Source: Gordonia pseudamarae (GTDB taxonomy: Bacteria; Actinomycetota; Actinomycetes; Mycobacteriales; Mycobacteriaceae). From it: 64,000 nt of DNA. The stretch lies in NCBI RefSeq assembly GCF_025273675.1, contig NZ_CP045809.1, forward strand, positions 4,774,001-4,838,000, written 5' to 3'. The position numbers were made by a program, and so were the translations under genes. Every line of letters begins with the position of its first letter. The first letter of the stretch is position 1. This document shows, one piece after another, positions 10,426 through 18,169 of the stretch. Under the pieces are notes generated by a model, which had not been told where the DNA came from, searched no databases, and saw only the letters and a list, made by a program, of their open reading frames with translations.

Positions 10426-10885
10426 CCCAAAGGTCCTGACGGTTCTGATGAGTGCGTTCGCGCTTGACTTTGCTGCCAGACAAAAGCTTGGGGGCGCAAA
10501 TATGACATTCGGCACGGTATCTCAACTTCCGATCCCGAGCCCGTCCGAACTTAATAAGGTTCCGGAGTGGAGTAACCGCAGCCTTGGCCATTGGGCCAAC
10601 GATCAGAGTCGACGCATCACCCGACAAGCGCGATCACGGCGATTACTCCGCGCCGAACTCGACGCCGCCTTCTTCCACCTCTACGGAATCGAACGCGACG
10701 ACGTCGACTACATCATGGATACCTTCCCCATCGTCAAACGCAAGGACGAGGCCCAACACGGCGAGTATCGCACCAAACGCCTGATCCTCGAAGCCTACGA
10801 CGCCATGGCCGAAGCCGAGGCCACCGGCATCCCCTACCGTTCCTCGACCGGAATCGACGACGCCCAGTTGGAGGCGACCACATGA
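10073..10885 (+). CDS. C-terminal specificity portion of the methyltransferase (out of frame)
   Basis: This is the remainder of the gene upstream, displaced in frame by the GA tract. It runs MLPLYEAKMIHHFDHRW, then a variable central region, then the conserved tail RAELDAAFFHLYGIERDD and DTFPIVKRKDEA. PglX-type methylases carry the same LYEAKMIHHFDHRW motif at the junction between the catalytic core and the target-recognition domain. An ATG at 10073, just before the tract, could allow separate translation of a 270-residue protein, but there is no obvious ribosome site. The stop overlaps the next start as ATGA. It is either the second half of a phase-variable gene or a detached specificity subunit. 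Confidence 0.85.
   Translation: MSSREREREREQLQRMLPLYEAKMIHHFDHRWATYEPDGATRLVTAEEKADLNFVVMPRYWVAEQEVTAKLPSGTPNEDFLAGYRWIARSTDERTMIAATFPRSGAGNSLPVILSSGDPKVLTVLMSAFALDFAARQKLGGANMTFGTVSQLPIPSPSELNKVPEWSNRSLGHWANDQSRRITRQARSRRLLRAELDAAFFHLYGIERDDVDYIMDTFPIVKRKDEAQHGEYRTKRLILEAYDAMAEAEATGIPYRSSTGIDDAQLEATT
10081..10104 (+). repeat. (GA)12 dinucleotide tract inside the methyltransferase gene
   Basis: Twelve uninterrupted GA units sit within the coding sequence, encoding alternating Glu-Arg. Dinucleotide tracts of this length are slippage-prone and are known in phase-variable methylase (mod) genes of other bacteria. From the reading frames, 12 units is OFF and 13 or 10 units is ON for the full-length enzyme. 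Confidence 0.95.
10651..10801 (+). repeat. Direct repeat copy 1, conserved C-terminal tail of the specificity region
   Basis: About 150 bp, nearly identical to 11505-11655 (a few differences by eye). It encodes the RAELDAAFF to KRLILE tail. It lies downstream of the variable part of the first specificity module. Confidence 0.85.
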
Positions 10886-11691
10886 CCGCAGAGATCGAAA
10901 CCATGCTGCCGCTGTACGAGGCGAAGATGATCGCCGCGTATGACCACCGAGCGGCAGACGTCGTGAAGAGCGAGACGGCAACCAAACGGCAGAACCAACC
11001 TCGGTATCTGACCACATTCGAGCACCAAGACGTGACACGTGTGGCATTGCCGTACTACTGGGTCGCCGAAGAGGACATGCCCGAACGGGAGGACGAATGG
11101 CTCCTCGCATTCCTTAGGATTACGAGTGCGACGAATCATCGAACGTTTATCTCTAGCGCTTTGCCGTGGTCCGCTGCCGGAGACTCAGTCTTTCTCGCAC
11201 ACGCAGACACAAAACCCAGTTGCCTCTTGGCGTGCTTCAACTCTTTCGTGTTCGACTTCGTTTCCCGCCAGAAGATCTCCGGACTGAATATGCTGTTCTA
11301 CATTGTCAGGCAGTTGCCAGTGCCCACTCCCCAACAGCTGGCGATGCCATTCACGTGGACCGGCGACAAAACAATCGCCGACTGGATTGACCAACGAGTT
11401 CTGGAGCTCACCTACACCGCTCACGACATGCAGGATTTCGGAGAGTCGCTCAACGAGAGCGGCGAGGTATTCGTGTGGGATGAGGATCGGCGCTCCTACA
11501 TACGCGCCGAACTCGACGCCGCCTTCTTCCGTCTCTACGGCATCGAACGCGACGATGTCGACTACATCATGGACACCTTCCCCATCGTCAAACGCAAGGA
11601 CGAGGCCGAACACGGCGAGTACCACACCAAACGTCTGATCCTCGAGGTCTACGATCGAATGTCTGACCTGCCCGAGCAGAGGTCCGTGTAA
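10882..11691 (+). CDS. Second stand-alone specificity module, paralogue of the methyltransferase C-terminus
   Basis: A 269-residue protein without a methyltransferase core. It begins MTAEIETMLPLYEAKMIAAYDHR and ends with the same tail as the upstream module (LYGIERDDVDYIMDTFPIVK). The middle, about residues 30-210, is clearly different. It is therefore a duplicate target-recognition/C-terminal region joined by an ATGA overlap to the first. Its frame is the same as that of the catalytic core (phase 1). It could act in trans as an alternative specificity subunit, or as a donor cassette for recombination through the flanking conserved segments. The end is convergent with the parA-like gene 20 nt away. 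Confidence 0.85.
   Translation: MTAEIETMLPLYEAKMIAAYDHRAADVVKSETATKRQNQPRYLTTFEHQDVTRVALPYYWVAEEDMPEREDEWLLAFLRITSATNHRTFISSALPWSAAGDSVFLAHADTKPSCLLACFNSFVFDFVSRQKISGLNMLFYIVRQLPVPTPQQLAMPFTWTGDKTIADWIDQRVLELTYTAHDMQDFGESLNESGEVFVWDEDRRSYIRAELDAAFFRLYGIERDDVDYIMDTFPIVKRKDEAEHGEYHTKRLILEVYDRMSDLPEQRSV
11505..11655 (+). repeat. Direct repeat copy 2, conserved C-terminal tail of the specificity region
   Basis: Partner of the segment at 10651-10801. Recombination between the two would delete or exchange the intervening second module. Confidence 0.85.
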
Positions 11692-11711
11692 CCCACATAC
11701 GCAATCGGACG

Positions 11712-12734
11712 TCAGAGCATCGCTACCAGGCCATTCATAGCATGGACCATATTTGCCTTGTATTCCGCATCTATTACCACTCGACGCCCCATAACTTGAC
11801 GCTTTCCAGGCTTCAGTGCATAGAGCGGAATCCCCTTGGCGAAGGCAACCACTCCCGTCGTCTGAAAGTCTCGAATGCTCACAAATCCATCCTCTAGGTC
11901 GGAGAATGTAAACATCTCAGGATTTGACCTAAGGAGGCCATCAACGTCAGCGTCGATTGATCGCAGCACCGCCGCGTAGGCGGACGCATCCGTAATGTAC
12001 TGAGTGATTCGATTCTTTGCAATCAAATGCACCTTCGGAAGCGATCGGTTCGCATCTCGTAGCCTGGTTGCGAATGCATATTGCGAGTAGATCTCGGATG
12101 GCAACTTAAGCCCATAGACAAGCGAGAAGGCGTTCTGAATCGCCCTTCGCGAAGAGTCATCCGCCATTACCGGCAGTACTAAACGATCAACCACAGACAG
12201 AGCGATTTGCGTATAGATCGAGAAGCTCGGATTGCAGTCAATGAACGCGACATCGTACCTATTTGACGATAACTCCAAGAGATCCTTGAGCCAATCGATC
12301 ACCGCAAGCCAAGCGTTCGTTCCAGGAATGTTTGTATTAGCGAGGGTCGATATGGCATTCGACTGTAGTTCCAGAAGCGGATCCCCGCAGATGAGGTCCA
12401 CATTTGTCGGGATATCAGCATTAATCGTCGCCGGCGTTGTTATATAGTCGTCAAATCGCACTGCCGACGGCATTGTGAATGGCGCAGGCAGCCTTTGCTG
12501 GAAGTAGCCACCAATAGTAGCTCTCGGAACCAACCCCTGAATACCGAGAAGTTTATCGCTCCCACCATTATCCAGACCTCCGAGTAGCAGTTCAGATAGA
12601 TTCGCTTGAGGGCAAACATCCACAACCAGTATCCGCTTGTCCGGGTTCGCGTGCGCATAAAAGCAGACAGACTGGAAGCACAGGCTCGTCTTCCCAGTTC
12701 CACCCTTATTGTTCCAGTAACCGTACGTCAGCAT
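11712..12734 (-). CDS. ParA/MinD-family ATPase, orphan
   Basis: A 340-residue ParA-type P-loop ATPase. The deviant Walker A KGGTGKTS is at residues 10-17, with the initial lysine typical of ParA; Walker A' follows as LVVDVCPQANLSELLLGG, and the DCNPS motif comes later. No ParB or centromere-binding gene is adjacent. The gene is visibly richer in A and T than its neighbours and is on the opposite strand, which suggests separate acquisition. Orphan ParA proteins in accessory DNA can serve plasmid/ICE partition or defence modules. Nothing here decides between them. The region upstream of its start contains repeated TGGACG half-sites that may be its operator. Confidence 0.85.
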   Translation of the reverse strand: MLTYGYWNNKGGTGKTSLCFQSVCFYAHANPDKRILVVDVCPQANLSELLLGGLDNGGSDKLLGIQGLVPRATIGGYFQQRLPAPFTMPSAVRFDDYITTPATINADIPTNVDLICGDPLLELQSNAISTLANTNIPGTNAWLAVIDWLKDLLELSSNRYDVAFIDCNPSFSIYTQIALSVVDRLVLPVMADDSSRRAIQNAFSLVYGLKLPSEIYSQYAFATRLRDANRSLPKVHLIAKNRITQYITDASAYAAVLRSIDADVDGLLRSNPEMFTFSDLEDGFVSIRDFQTTGVVAFAKGIPLYALKPGKRQVMGRRVVIDAEYKANMVHAMNGLVAML

Positions 12735-12778
12735 CGGCCAGCTCCTAGGTCGTTGTTACCACCACCGCCCGGCGGAGG

Positions 12779-12805
12779 TGGACGGCATAGCGTCCACAAT
12801 GGACG
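12779..12805. promoter_or_regulatory. Candidate operator with TGGACG half-sites upstream of the parA-like gene
   Basis: TGGACG, a 6-nt gap and CGTCCA form a perfect inverted repeat at 12779-12796. A third TGGACG follows at 12800. The cluster is 45-70 nt upstream of the parA-like start, where autoregulatory ParA-type or HTH repressors commonly bind. The function is inferred from position and symmetry. Confidence 0.4.
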
Positions 12806-12958
12806 GTATCACGTACAACGTAGACATCAAGGTGTCCTCGTTATACGTTCTCCTTAGCGGAACTAGACCGGCAGGAGTACCTGTGCAGAACCTCGCTAGA
12901 CGTCATCAGCGGCGCCGTCCGGACCACCGACGATGCAAGCCCTTCGGAGCAAGTTCGA

Positions 12959-13606
12959 ATGAGTGATCCGTGGCACCACCCCCACAAGGAGTGCCGGGAG
13001 ACGCTTCACCTCGCGAAAGAACTCGGCTGGCCGGCCCCGGTCAAAGCGAGCAACCATGGCGGGTTGGTCCTGAACTGCCCCGAGAGCGATCCCGGTTGTC
13101 GCCTCAGGTTCTACTCGACACCGAAGGGTGTCGAGAGCTGGGCCCGCAACGCACGTCGCAAGATCAAGCAGTGCCCGCACGTCGCCGACGAGACGCCTTT
13201 CGACAGAGTTGAGCGCCTGCTTGGGCAGGCAGAGAGGCTCCTGGTCGCGGCCGAAACGGAGCTGAAACGGCAGGACGCTGCAAACCACGCCCTGGAACTA
13301 CTCGCCGAAGCCGACGGTCAACTCGATCAGGTCGATCGGGAGCTGACAGACTTGGAGGCTGAGTTCGAGGCCGCCGCCACCGCCGAGCAGCAACTCGCGG
13401 CCGATCGAGACCTCCTCGTCGAGGACCAAGAGGACGGGTGGACACCCGAGGAGTTCGTCGAGAAGGCGAGTTTCGGCCTCCGTACGGTCCGTACTGAACT
13501 GCGCGATCTCCCTGCCAGGAACCCTCGCCACCAGGCAGGAACCGAACGACATGATGCGGCGGTTGCCCGCGTCACGAGCCTCAGAGCACGCCTGGAATGC
13601 CTATAG
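12959..13606 (+). CDS. Hypothetical protein with HicA-like N-terminus and coiled coil
   Basis: 215 residues. The first 65 (MSDPWHHPHKECRETLHLAK, then GWPAPVKASNHGGLVLNCP) resemble small His/Cys-containing modules. Residues about 75-165 are rich in Glu, Ala, Leu and Gln with heptad-like spacing (ELLAEADGQLDQVDRELTDL), predicting a coiled coil. I do not recognise the family. It lies divergently from the parA-like gene across a 224-nt intergenic region and upstream of the HTH/SecB-like cassette, separated from it by 115 nt with its own palindrome, so it is probably a separate unit. Confidence 0.6.
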   Translation: MSDPWHHPHKECRETLHLAKELGWPAPVKASNHGGLVLNCPESDPGCRLRFYSTPKGVESWARNARRKIKQCPHVADETPFDRVERLLGQAERLLVAAETELKRQDAANHALELLAEADGQLDQVDRELTDLEAEFEAAATAEQQLAADRDLLVEDQEDGWTPEEFVEKASFGLRTVRTELRDLPARNPRHQAGTERHDAAVARVTSLRARLECL

Positions 13607-13666
13607 GCGCTGCCATCTGCCAAAGTCGCCCCAAGTCTTACCAAGTCGCCGCGGGTTCGGTACCGT

Positions 13667-13684
13667 GGTTGGCAACTGCCAACC
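13667..13684. promoter_or_regulatory. Palindromic operator candidate upstream of the HTH gene
   Basis: GGTTGGCAACTGCCAACC: 8-bp arms around a 2-nt centre, 38 nt before the HTH-protein start. A nearby pair of CCAAGT repeats (13631, 13641) adds further repetition. Position and symmetry suggest an autoregulatory site for the downstream HTH protein. Confidence 0.45.
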
Positions 13685-13721
13685 GCAGACTATTTGCCTA
13701 CCGAGAGGAGGCGCGTTCGAT

Positions 13722-14348
13722 ATGGCAACCTTGCCCGTAGGAGTGCGAATCTCCGGTCTCGACTTTGACGACGACGCGACGTTCCAGGTACTCGGCGAGA
13801 AGTACCCCGATACCTTCCTCGCAGGCGAGCAGCCCTGCGTGCTCATGATGTCAGTGTCCGACGCGGACCCGGTTTCAGCCGTTGTCGAGCTCGTCCGCGC
13901 GATGCAGGCCGACCTGCCGCAGCTTCGCGTACACGGTGTCGACCGCGATCTGGTGGGCACCACCGATATCGCGCACCGCGCGGGCGTGAGCCGCGAGGGC
14001 GCACGCAAGTGGAGCCAGGCCGAGGGGTTCCCCCAACCGTTCGACTACCTCCAGACAGCCTCCATGCCGGTGTGGGCGTGGACCGAAGTCGCGCAATGGC
14101 TGAAGGAAGCACGGGGGCTGGAAGTCGACGACCCGTTGCCCACTGTGCAGGTCCTCACCCAGATCGAGAACAGCCTGATGCGCAATCCCGACCACACAAC
14201 CATCGAATGGCACCAGATTCAGTACCCGAGCCGCACCCCTGGTCACGTCATGAATCGAGACTTCGCGTTGTCCGCGCTTGAACGTTCTGTTGCCGCCGCC
14301 AGTCGTTTCGGCGCAACTCCCAACTTCCAACCCATACCAGTTCGCTAG
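13722..14348 (+). CDS. HTH-domain protein at the head of the McrBC cassette
   Basis: 208 residues from ATG 13722, preceded by GAGAGGAGG. Around residues 70-125 is an AlpA/MerR-like helix-turn-helix (VGTTDIAHRAGVSREGARKW), followed by a proline-rich wing-like stretch and WTEVAQWLKEA. The N-terminal 65 residues and C-terminal 80 residues are not recognised. It precedes the SecB-like gene by 11 nt in the same direction and sits behind an 18-bp palindrome, so it is probably the regulator or antitoxin-like first gene of the five-gene cassette. The function is inferred from the HTH and the context. Confidence 0.7.
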   Translation: MATLPVGVRISGLDFDDDATFQVLGEKYPDTFLAGEQPCVLMMSVSDADPVSAVVELVRAMQADLPQLRVHGVDRDLVGTTDIAHRAGVSREGARKWSQAEGFPQPFDYLQTASMPVWAWTEVAQWLKEARGLEVDDPLPTVQVLTQIENSLMRNPDHTTIEWHQIQYPSRTPGHVMNRDFALSALERSVAAASRFGATPNFQPIPVR

Positions 14349-14359
14349 GAATCAGCCTG

Positions 14360-14851
14360 ATGATCACGATCTCCGGCGACACCGACGAACCGTCGCCAGA
14401 AGCGGTCAATCTGATCATCGCGGCGACCTCACCAGCCCAGATTCGTGTCGATGAGGTCGAGGCCGGGCCCGTACGGACGAGCGCATTTACCAGTTCTGGC
14501 TACTCGCTTGGTCGCGGCATTCCCCAGTACGCGCTCGCCGGCAACGATGACCACCTCCTGGTGCGGATCGAACACACCCTCACCATCGGCGACGACGACT
14601 CCACAGCACAGACAACGATCCGCGTCGTCCACCTAGCAACTTTCGAATGCACAGATGACCTGGAAACCACCGCTCCGGCAATCGCGGAATGGTTCGAAAC
14701 GGCGGTGTACTTCATCATCTACCCGTACGTCCGCCAATTCTTCACCGCCCTGACAGCCGACATGGGAATTCCACCTGTAGTGCTCGACTACCTGCGTCAG
14801 CCCCAACGGGACGATTCAGGTTCAACCGACGCATCGACCAACCACGAGTAG
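14360..14851 (+). CDS. SecB-like chaperone-fold protein
   Basis: 163 residues. The order of conserved segments is that of SecB-type proteins. A beta-rich front contains HLLVRIEHTLTI and a second strand (IRVVHLATFEC). The C-terminal part is FIIYPYVRQFFTALTADMGI followed by PPVVLDYL, which parallels the LFPYARE..NLAPVNF segment of SecB. SecB-like proteins accompany some toxin-antitoxin-chaperone modules, where they stabilise an antitoxin. Here the neighbours are an HTH protein, a DarG-C-like protein and McrBC, with gaps of 11 and 9 nt. The fold assignment is by motif only; no structure comparison was possible. Confidence 0.6.
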   Translation: MITISGDTDEPSPEAVNLIIAATSPAQIRVDEVEAGPVRTSAFTSSGYSLGRGIPQYALAGNDDHLLVRIEHTLTIGDDDSTAQTTIRVVHLATFECTDDLETTAPAIAEWFETAVYFIIYPYVRQFFTALTADMGIPPVVLDYLRQPQRDDSGSTDASTNHE

Positions 14852-14860
14852 CGAAGATCG

Positions 14861-15439
14861 GTGTCGCCCGTGCCAACCGACTCGCCCACGATGTCGCTGG
14901 GCCATGCCGCATTGATCACCCTCATCACCGAGTACGTACCGTTCGCCCTCGACGCGTCACGAGACGAGGCGCAGTACCTCATGTACTTCCTCCACGTACT
15001 CGGCGAACCCCTTGAACTTCAGTACACGCTGAACAGGAACGGCCCGGTCTCCGCGGGTGTCGATGTCCTGTTCAGTGAGGTTACCGAGCATTTTGCGACC
15101 AATTGCCCCGCCACGGCCTACGCCAGTTGGACTGGTGTGCCCGTCGACGTCGAGCGTCAAGCACACGAGGTCGTCGCACATCACCCGGGTTCACGTCTGC
15201 GCGTCGCGCGCGTCTCCGAAGTCATCGATGGGTTCGAATCCGCGTACGCCTTACAGTTGCTGGCAACCGTGCAGTGGATGGTACGACACGTCCCTGAGGC
15301 CGCGAATGACCTCGCTATCACGGTCCGGGCAATCGGTGAATGGACGACCCATGATCCCCGCATGTACACCGAGGAGCACATTCGTATCGCATGGTCCGCG
15401 CTGCGCGACCGAACGACCACAACCTATCGCCCCAGGTAA
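14861..15439 (+). CDS. Stand-alone DarG C-terminal-domain-like protein
   Basis: 192 residues from GTG 14861 (alternative ATG 14891). The sequence follows the C-terminal domain of DarG, the antitoxin of the DNA ADP-ribosyltransferase DarT: YLMYFLHVLGEPLELQYTLN near residue 45 matches its LQKLLYFLQ..GEPLKL..V segment, and VIDGFESAYALQLLATVQW near 125 matches its IEGFETPYG.ELLATVHW segment. The EEHIRIAWSALRD tail also fits. There is no macrodomain and no DarT gene nearby. In DarG this domain blocks DarT, reportedly by DNA mimicry, so here it may be a DNA-mimic or sensor subunit of the adjacent McrBC cassette. That role is inference. Confidence 0.65.
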   Translation: MSPVPTDSPTMSLGHAALITLITEYVPFALDASRDEAQYLMYFLHVLGEPLELQYTLNRNGPVSAGVDVLFSEVTEHFATNCPATAYASWTGVPVDVERQAHEVVAHHPGSRLRVARVSEVIDGFESAYALQLLATVQWMVRHVPEAANDLAITVRAIGEWTTHDPRMYTEEHIRIAWSALRDRTTTTYRPR

Positions 15440-15453
15440 GGAGCCGAACCACC

Positions 15454-16968
15454 TTGTCCGGCAATGCAGACAAACCAGACCCTTCCCTGAACCGGTCCGC
15501 AGCACCGGCCGTCGAGAACATCGGTCGCCGATCGAAGCCCCAGTACGCACCAAGCCCGGACGTTGCACGCGCATGGCGTGTCTATGGTTCCAACGTCGGC
15601 GGCACCGACATGGTGCCGATCTGGCGGAAGAAATCCTCGGTATCGCTCGCCGCGAAGTTCCTTCCGAGCGTGGACTCGGATATCAGCTTGGAGGATCTGA
15701 AATCGGTTGTTGAAGAAAGCTATTCGTCATTCAACTACACCGTGCGCAAAGAGAAGGCCGACGAGTTCTATTCATTCCTCGCCCGAATGAGCCGCGGCGA
15801 TCTGATAGTAACAGTGAGCCAAGGCCGAGTCTACTTCGGCACGGTCACCGGCGACGCCGTGTACGCCCGCGACAGCGCAGGCCGATCCAAACTGCGGCGG
15901 CCCGTTCACTGGCATGAGAAATCCATCTCCACCGCCCAACTACCCCCCGAGCTGTCCACCCGACTCAACGAGACGGGCGAGGTCCTCGACCTCACCGGTC
16001 AGGTCGACACCATTCGTACCCTCATCGACCTGCCGCGACCAGGGCCATCGCACTCGTCGCTGCACATTCCCGACGCCGACGAGTCCCTCGCCGAACACCT
16101 GAACGTCGGCCAGGACTGGCTGCAGGAATGTATCGACCTGCTCCGGGACCGTCCCCAGCTCATCTTCTACGGCCCGCCCGGAACCGGAAAGACCTACATA
16201 GCAAAGACATTGGCCCGACATCTCGCCGGTCCAGACAGAGTCAAGATCGTGCAGTTCCATCCCGCCTACTCGTATGAGGACTTCTTCGAGGGATACCGGC
16301 CCGGTCAGCAGACCGGGGGCCACGTCGGATTCGACCTGAGGAAAGGACCGCTCCGGAGGCTCGTCGACGAGGCGATCGCGAGCCCTCAAGCGCCGTTCGT
16401 GCTCATCATCGATGAAATCAATCGCGGCAACCTCGCGAAAATCTTCGGCGAGCTGTACTTCCTGCTTGAGTACCGCGACGAGCGCATCGACCTCATGTAC
16501 AGCGAAACCCCGTTCGCGTTGCCGCGCAATATCGTCATCATCGGCACCATGAACACAGCCGACCGGTCCATCGCGCTGGTCGACGCGGCAATGCGCCGAC
16601 GATTCTCCTTCGTCGCATTGCACCCTTCCCAGGAACCGGCCAACGGCGTCCTGCGCAGTTGGCTCACCGCGACCAATCGGCCCACCGATGTCGCTGATCT
16701 CCTCGACGAATTGAACGCCCGGATCGAAGACGACGATTTCAAGATCGGTCCGTCGTACTTCATGCGCGAGTCAGCTTTCACCGATCAAGGGCTACAGCGG
16801 ATTTGGCGCACATCGATCCTGCCACTCCTCGAAGAGCACCACTACGGCGACGGCATCAACGTGGAAAAGCGTTACGGACTGGACATCATCCGCAAGCGAG
16901 TAGCCGACCATGTCGACGCCCGATCAGAAGCCTTCGGCGATGCCCCGGCCAGCGCTGACGCTGACTGA
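15454..16968 (+). CDS. mcrB: McrB-family AAA+ GTPase with N-terminal PUA/EVE-like domain
   Basis: 504 residues from TTG 15454, which has an AAGGAG ribosome site 10 nt upstream. The AAA+ core is unmistakably McrB: Walker A YGPPGTGKT near 238, HPAYSYEDFFEGYRP, Walker B VLIIDEINRGNLAKIFGEL, the sensor GTMNTADRSIALVDAAMRRR. Residues about 75-190 (FLARMSRGDLIVTVSQGR, then VYFGTVTGDAVY and RRPVHWHEKSIS) look like the PUA-like EVE fold found at the N-terminus of modification-dependent restriction proteins, where it reads modified bases. McrB drives DNA translocation and activates McrC. The stop lies 59 nt inside the downstream mcrC gene. Confidence 0.93.
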   Translation: MSGNADKPDPSLNRSAAPAVENIGRRSKPQYAPSPDVARAWRVYGSNVGGTDMVPIWRKKSSVSLAAKFLPSVDSDISLEDLKSVVEESYSSFNYTVRKEKADEFYSFLARMSRGDLIVTVSQGRVYFGTVTGDAVYARDSAGRSKLRRPVHWHEKSISTAQLPPELSTRLNETGEVLDLTGQVDTIRTLIDLPRPGPSHSSLHIPDADESLAEHLNVGQDWLQECIDLLRDRPQLIFYGPPGTGKTYIAKTLARHLAGPDRVKIVQFHPAYSYEDFFEGYRPGQQTGGHVGFDLRKGPLRRLVDEAIASPQAPFVLIIDEINRGNLAKIFGELYFLLEYRDERIDLMYSETPFALPRNIVIIGTMNTADRSIALVDAAMRRRFSFVALHPSQEPANGVLRSWLTATNRPTDVADLLDELNARIEDDDFKIGPSYFMRESAFTDQGLQRIWRTSILPLLEEHHYGDGINVEKRYGLDIIRKRVADHVDARSEAFGDAPASADAD

Positions 16969-18169
16969 AGGCGGGTATGCCGAACGGCAGCTCACCGGCG
17001 ACGAGTACGCCGCGCTCCGTGGATCACCACTGGTCGAGGTCACCCCCACCCTCATCGAGGGCGTGTTCACGATCGGCGCCGCCGCCAACAAGGTCGGCGC
17101 GCTGGCCGCCGGGGACCTGCAGATCGTAGTCAGACCGAAGATCGCCGACCTCAACCGGCTGATCTTCCTCCTCGGCTACGCGAAGAAGCCCGGCATCTGG
17201 CACGACGACCCCGTGCACCTGACCACCGACGACGAACTGTTCCCCGCTCTCGCCGAAGCATTCTCCCGACTCGCCACCCACGCGACCGCTCAGGGGTTGC
17301 TCCAGGGCTACCGAACCGTCACCGACAGCCTGCCCGTACTGCGCGGCCGGGTCCTCGCCGGTGAGCAGATGACCCGTCACTACGGTTTCGCGGTGCCGCT
17401 CGCCGTCGAATACGACGAGTTCACCACCGACATCGCGGAGAATCAGATCCTGCTGGCCGCCACGCTACGTATGCTCCGCGTTGCCGGTGTCACCACCACC
17501 GCGCGACGCCGGCTTCAGCGATTACACCTCGCGTTGGCCGAGGTCACGAACCCTTCTCGGGGTACGACCGCACCCGCGTGGCGTCCTACCCGGCTCAACG
17601 CCCGCTACGTCAACGCGCTCCGCCTCGCCGAAGTGATCCTTGCCGCCCAATCGTTCGAACACCACGCGGGTGACCTCGCGGTCAGTGGCTACGTCTTCGA
17701 TATGTGGCGAATCTTCGAAGACTTCATCTGTACCGCGCTCAGCGAGACATTGACGAGGCGAGGTAACCGGTCGCTGACCCAGCAGCGTGTCTACCTCGAC
17801 GACGCCGACCGGGTGACGATGCGGCCCGACCTGCTGTGCGTCGACGGCACCGACAACGCGGTTGCCGTCGTCGACGCGAAGTACAAAGCCGAGAAACCCG
17901 ACGGTTTCCCCGACGCCGACCTCTACCAGATGCTGGCGTACTGCACAGCTCTCGGACTCACCGACGGCCACCTCGTCTATGCGAAGGGGAACGAGACACC
18001 AACGTCGCACGTTGTCCGGCGCTCAGGAGTCGTGATTCACTGCCACGCTATCGACCTGTCACTACCGCCGCAGCACTTGCTCGACCGCATCAACGAGTTG
18101 GCCCGCTTCATCCTGGCGACCGGCGCCCCGGCGCCGGATATCAGTACGCCAGGTCCGCCCAGTCGATGA
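16910..18169 (+). CDS. mcrC: McrC-family nuclease subunit
   Basis: 419 residues, overlapping mcrB by 59 nt (an in-frame ATG at 16940 is an alternative). The N-terminal half matches the McrC DNA/McrB-binding region (VRPKIADLNRLIFLLGYAK). The C-terminal half has the PD-(D/E)xK nuclease signature: MRPDLL about 18 residues before VVDAKYK. Together with McrB it makes a modification-dependent restriction complex that cuts DNA bearing modified cytosines. Substrate preference here would depend on the PUA-like domain of McrB. The 3' end converges with and overlaps the Uma2 gene by 29 nt. Confidence 0.93.
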   Translation: MSTPDQKPSAMPRPALTLTEGGYAERQLTGDEYAALRGSPLVEVTPTLIEGVFTIGAAANKVGALAAGDLQIVVRPKIADLNRLIFLLGYAKKPGIWHDDPVHLTTDDELFPALAEAFSRLATHATAQGLLQGYRTVTDSLPVLRGRVLAGEQMTRHYGFAVPLAVEYDEFTTDIAENQILLAATLRMLRVAGVTTTARRRLQRLHLALAEVTNPSRGTTAPAWRPTRLNARYVNALRLAEVILAAQSFEHHAGDLAVSGYVFDMWRIFEDFICTALSETLTRRGNRSLTQQRVYLDDADRVTMRPDLLCVDGTDNAVAVVDAKYKAEKPDGFPDADLYQMLAYCTALGLTDGHLVYAKGNETPTSHVVRRSGVVIHCHAIDLSLPPQHLLDRINELARFILATGAPAPDISTPGPPSR

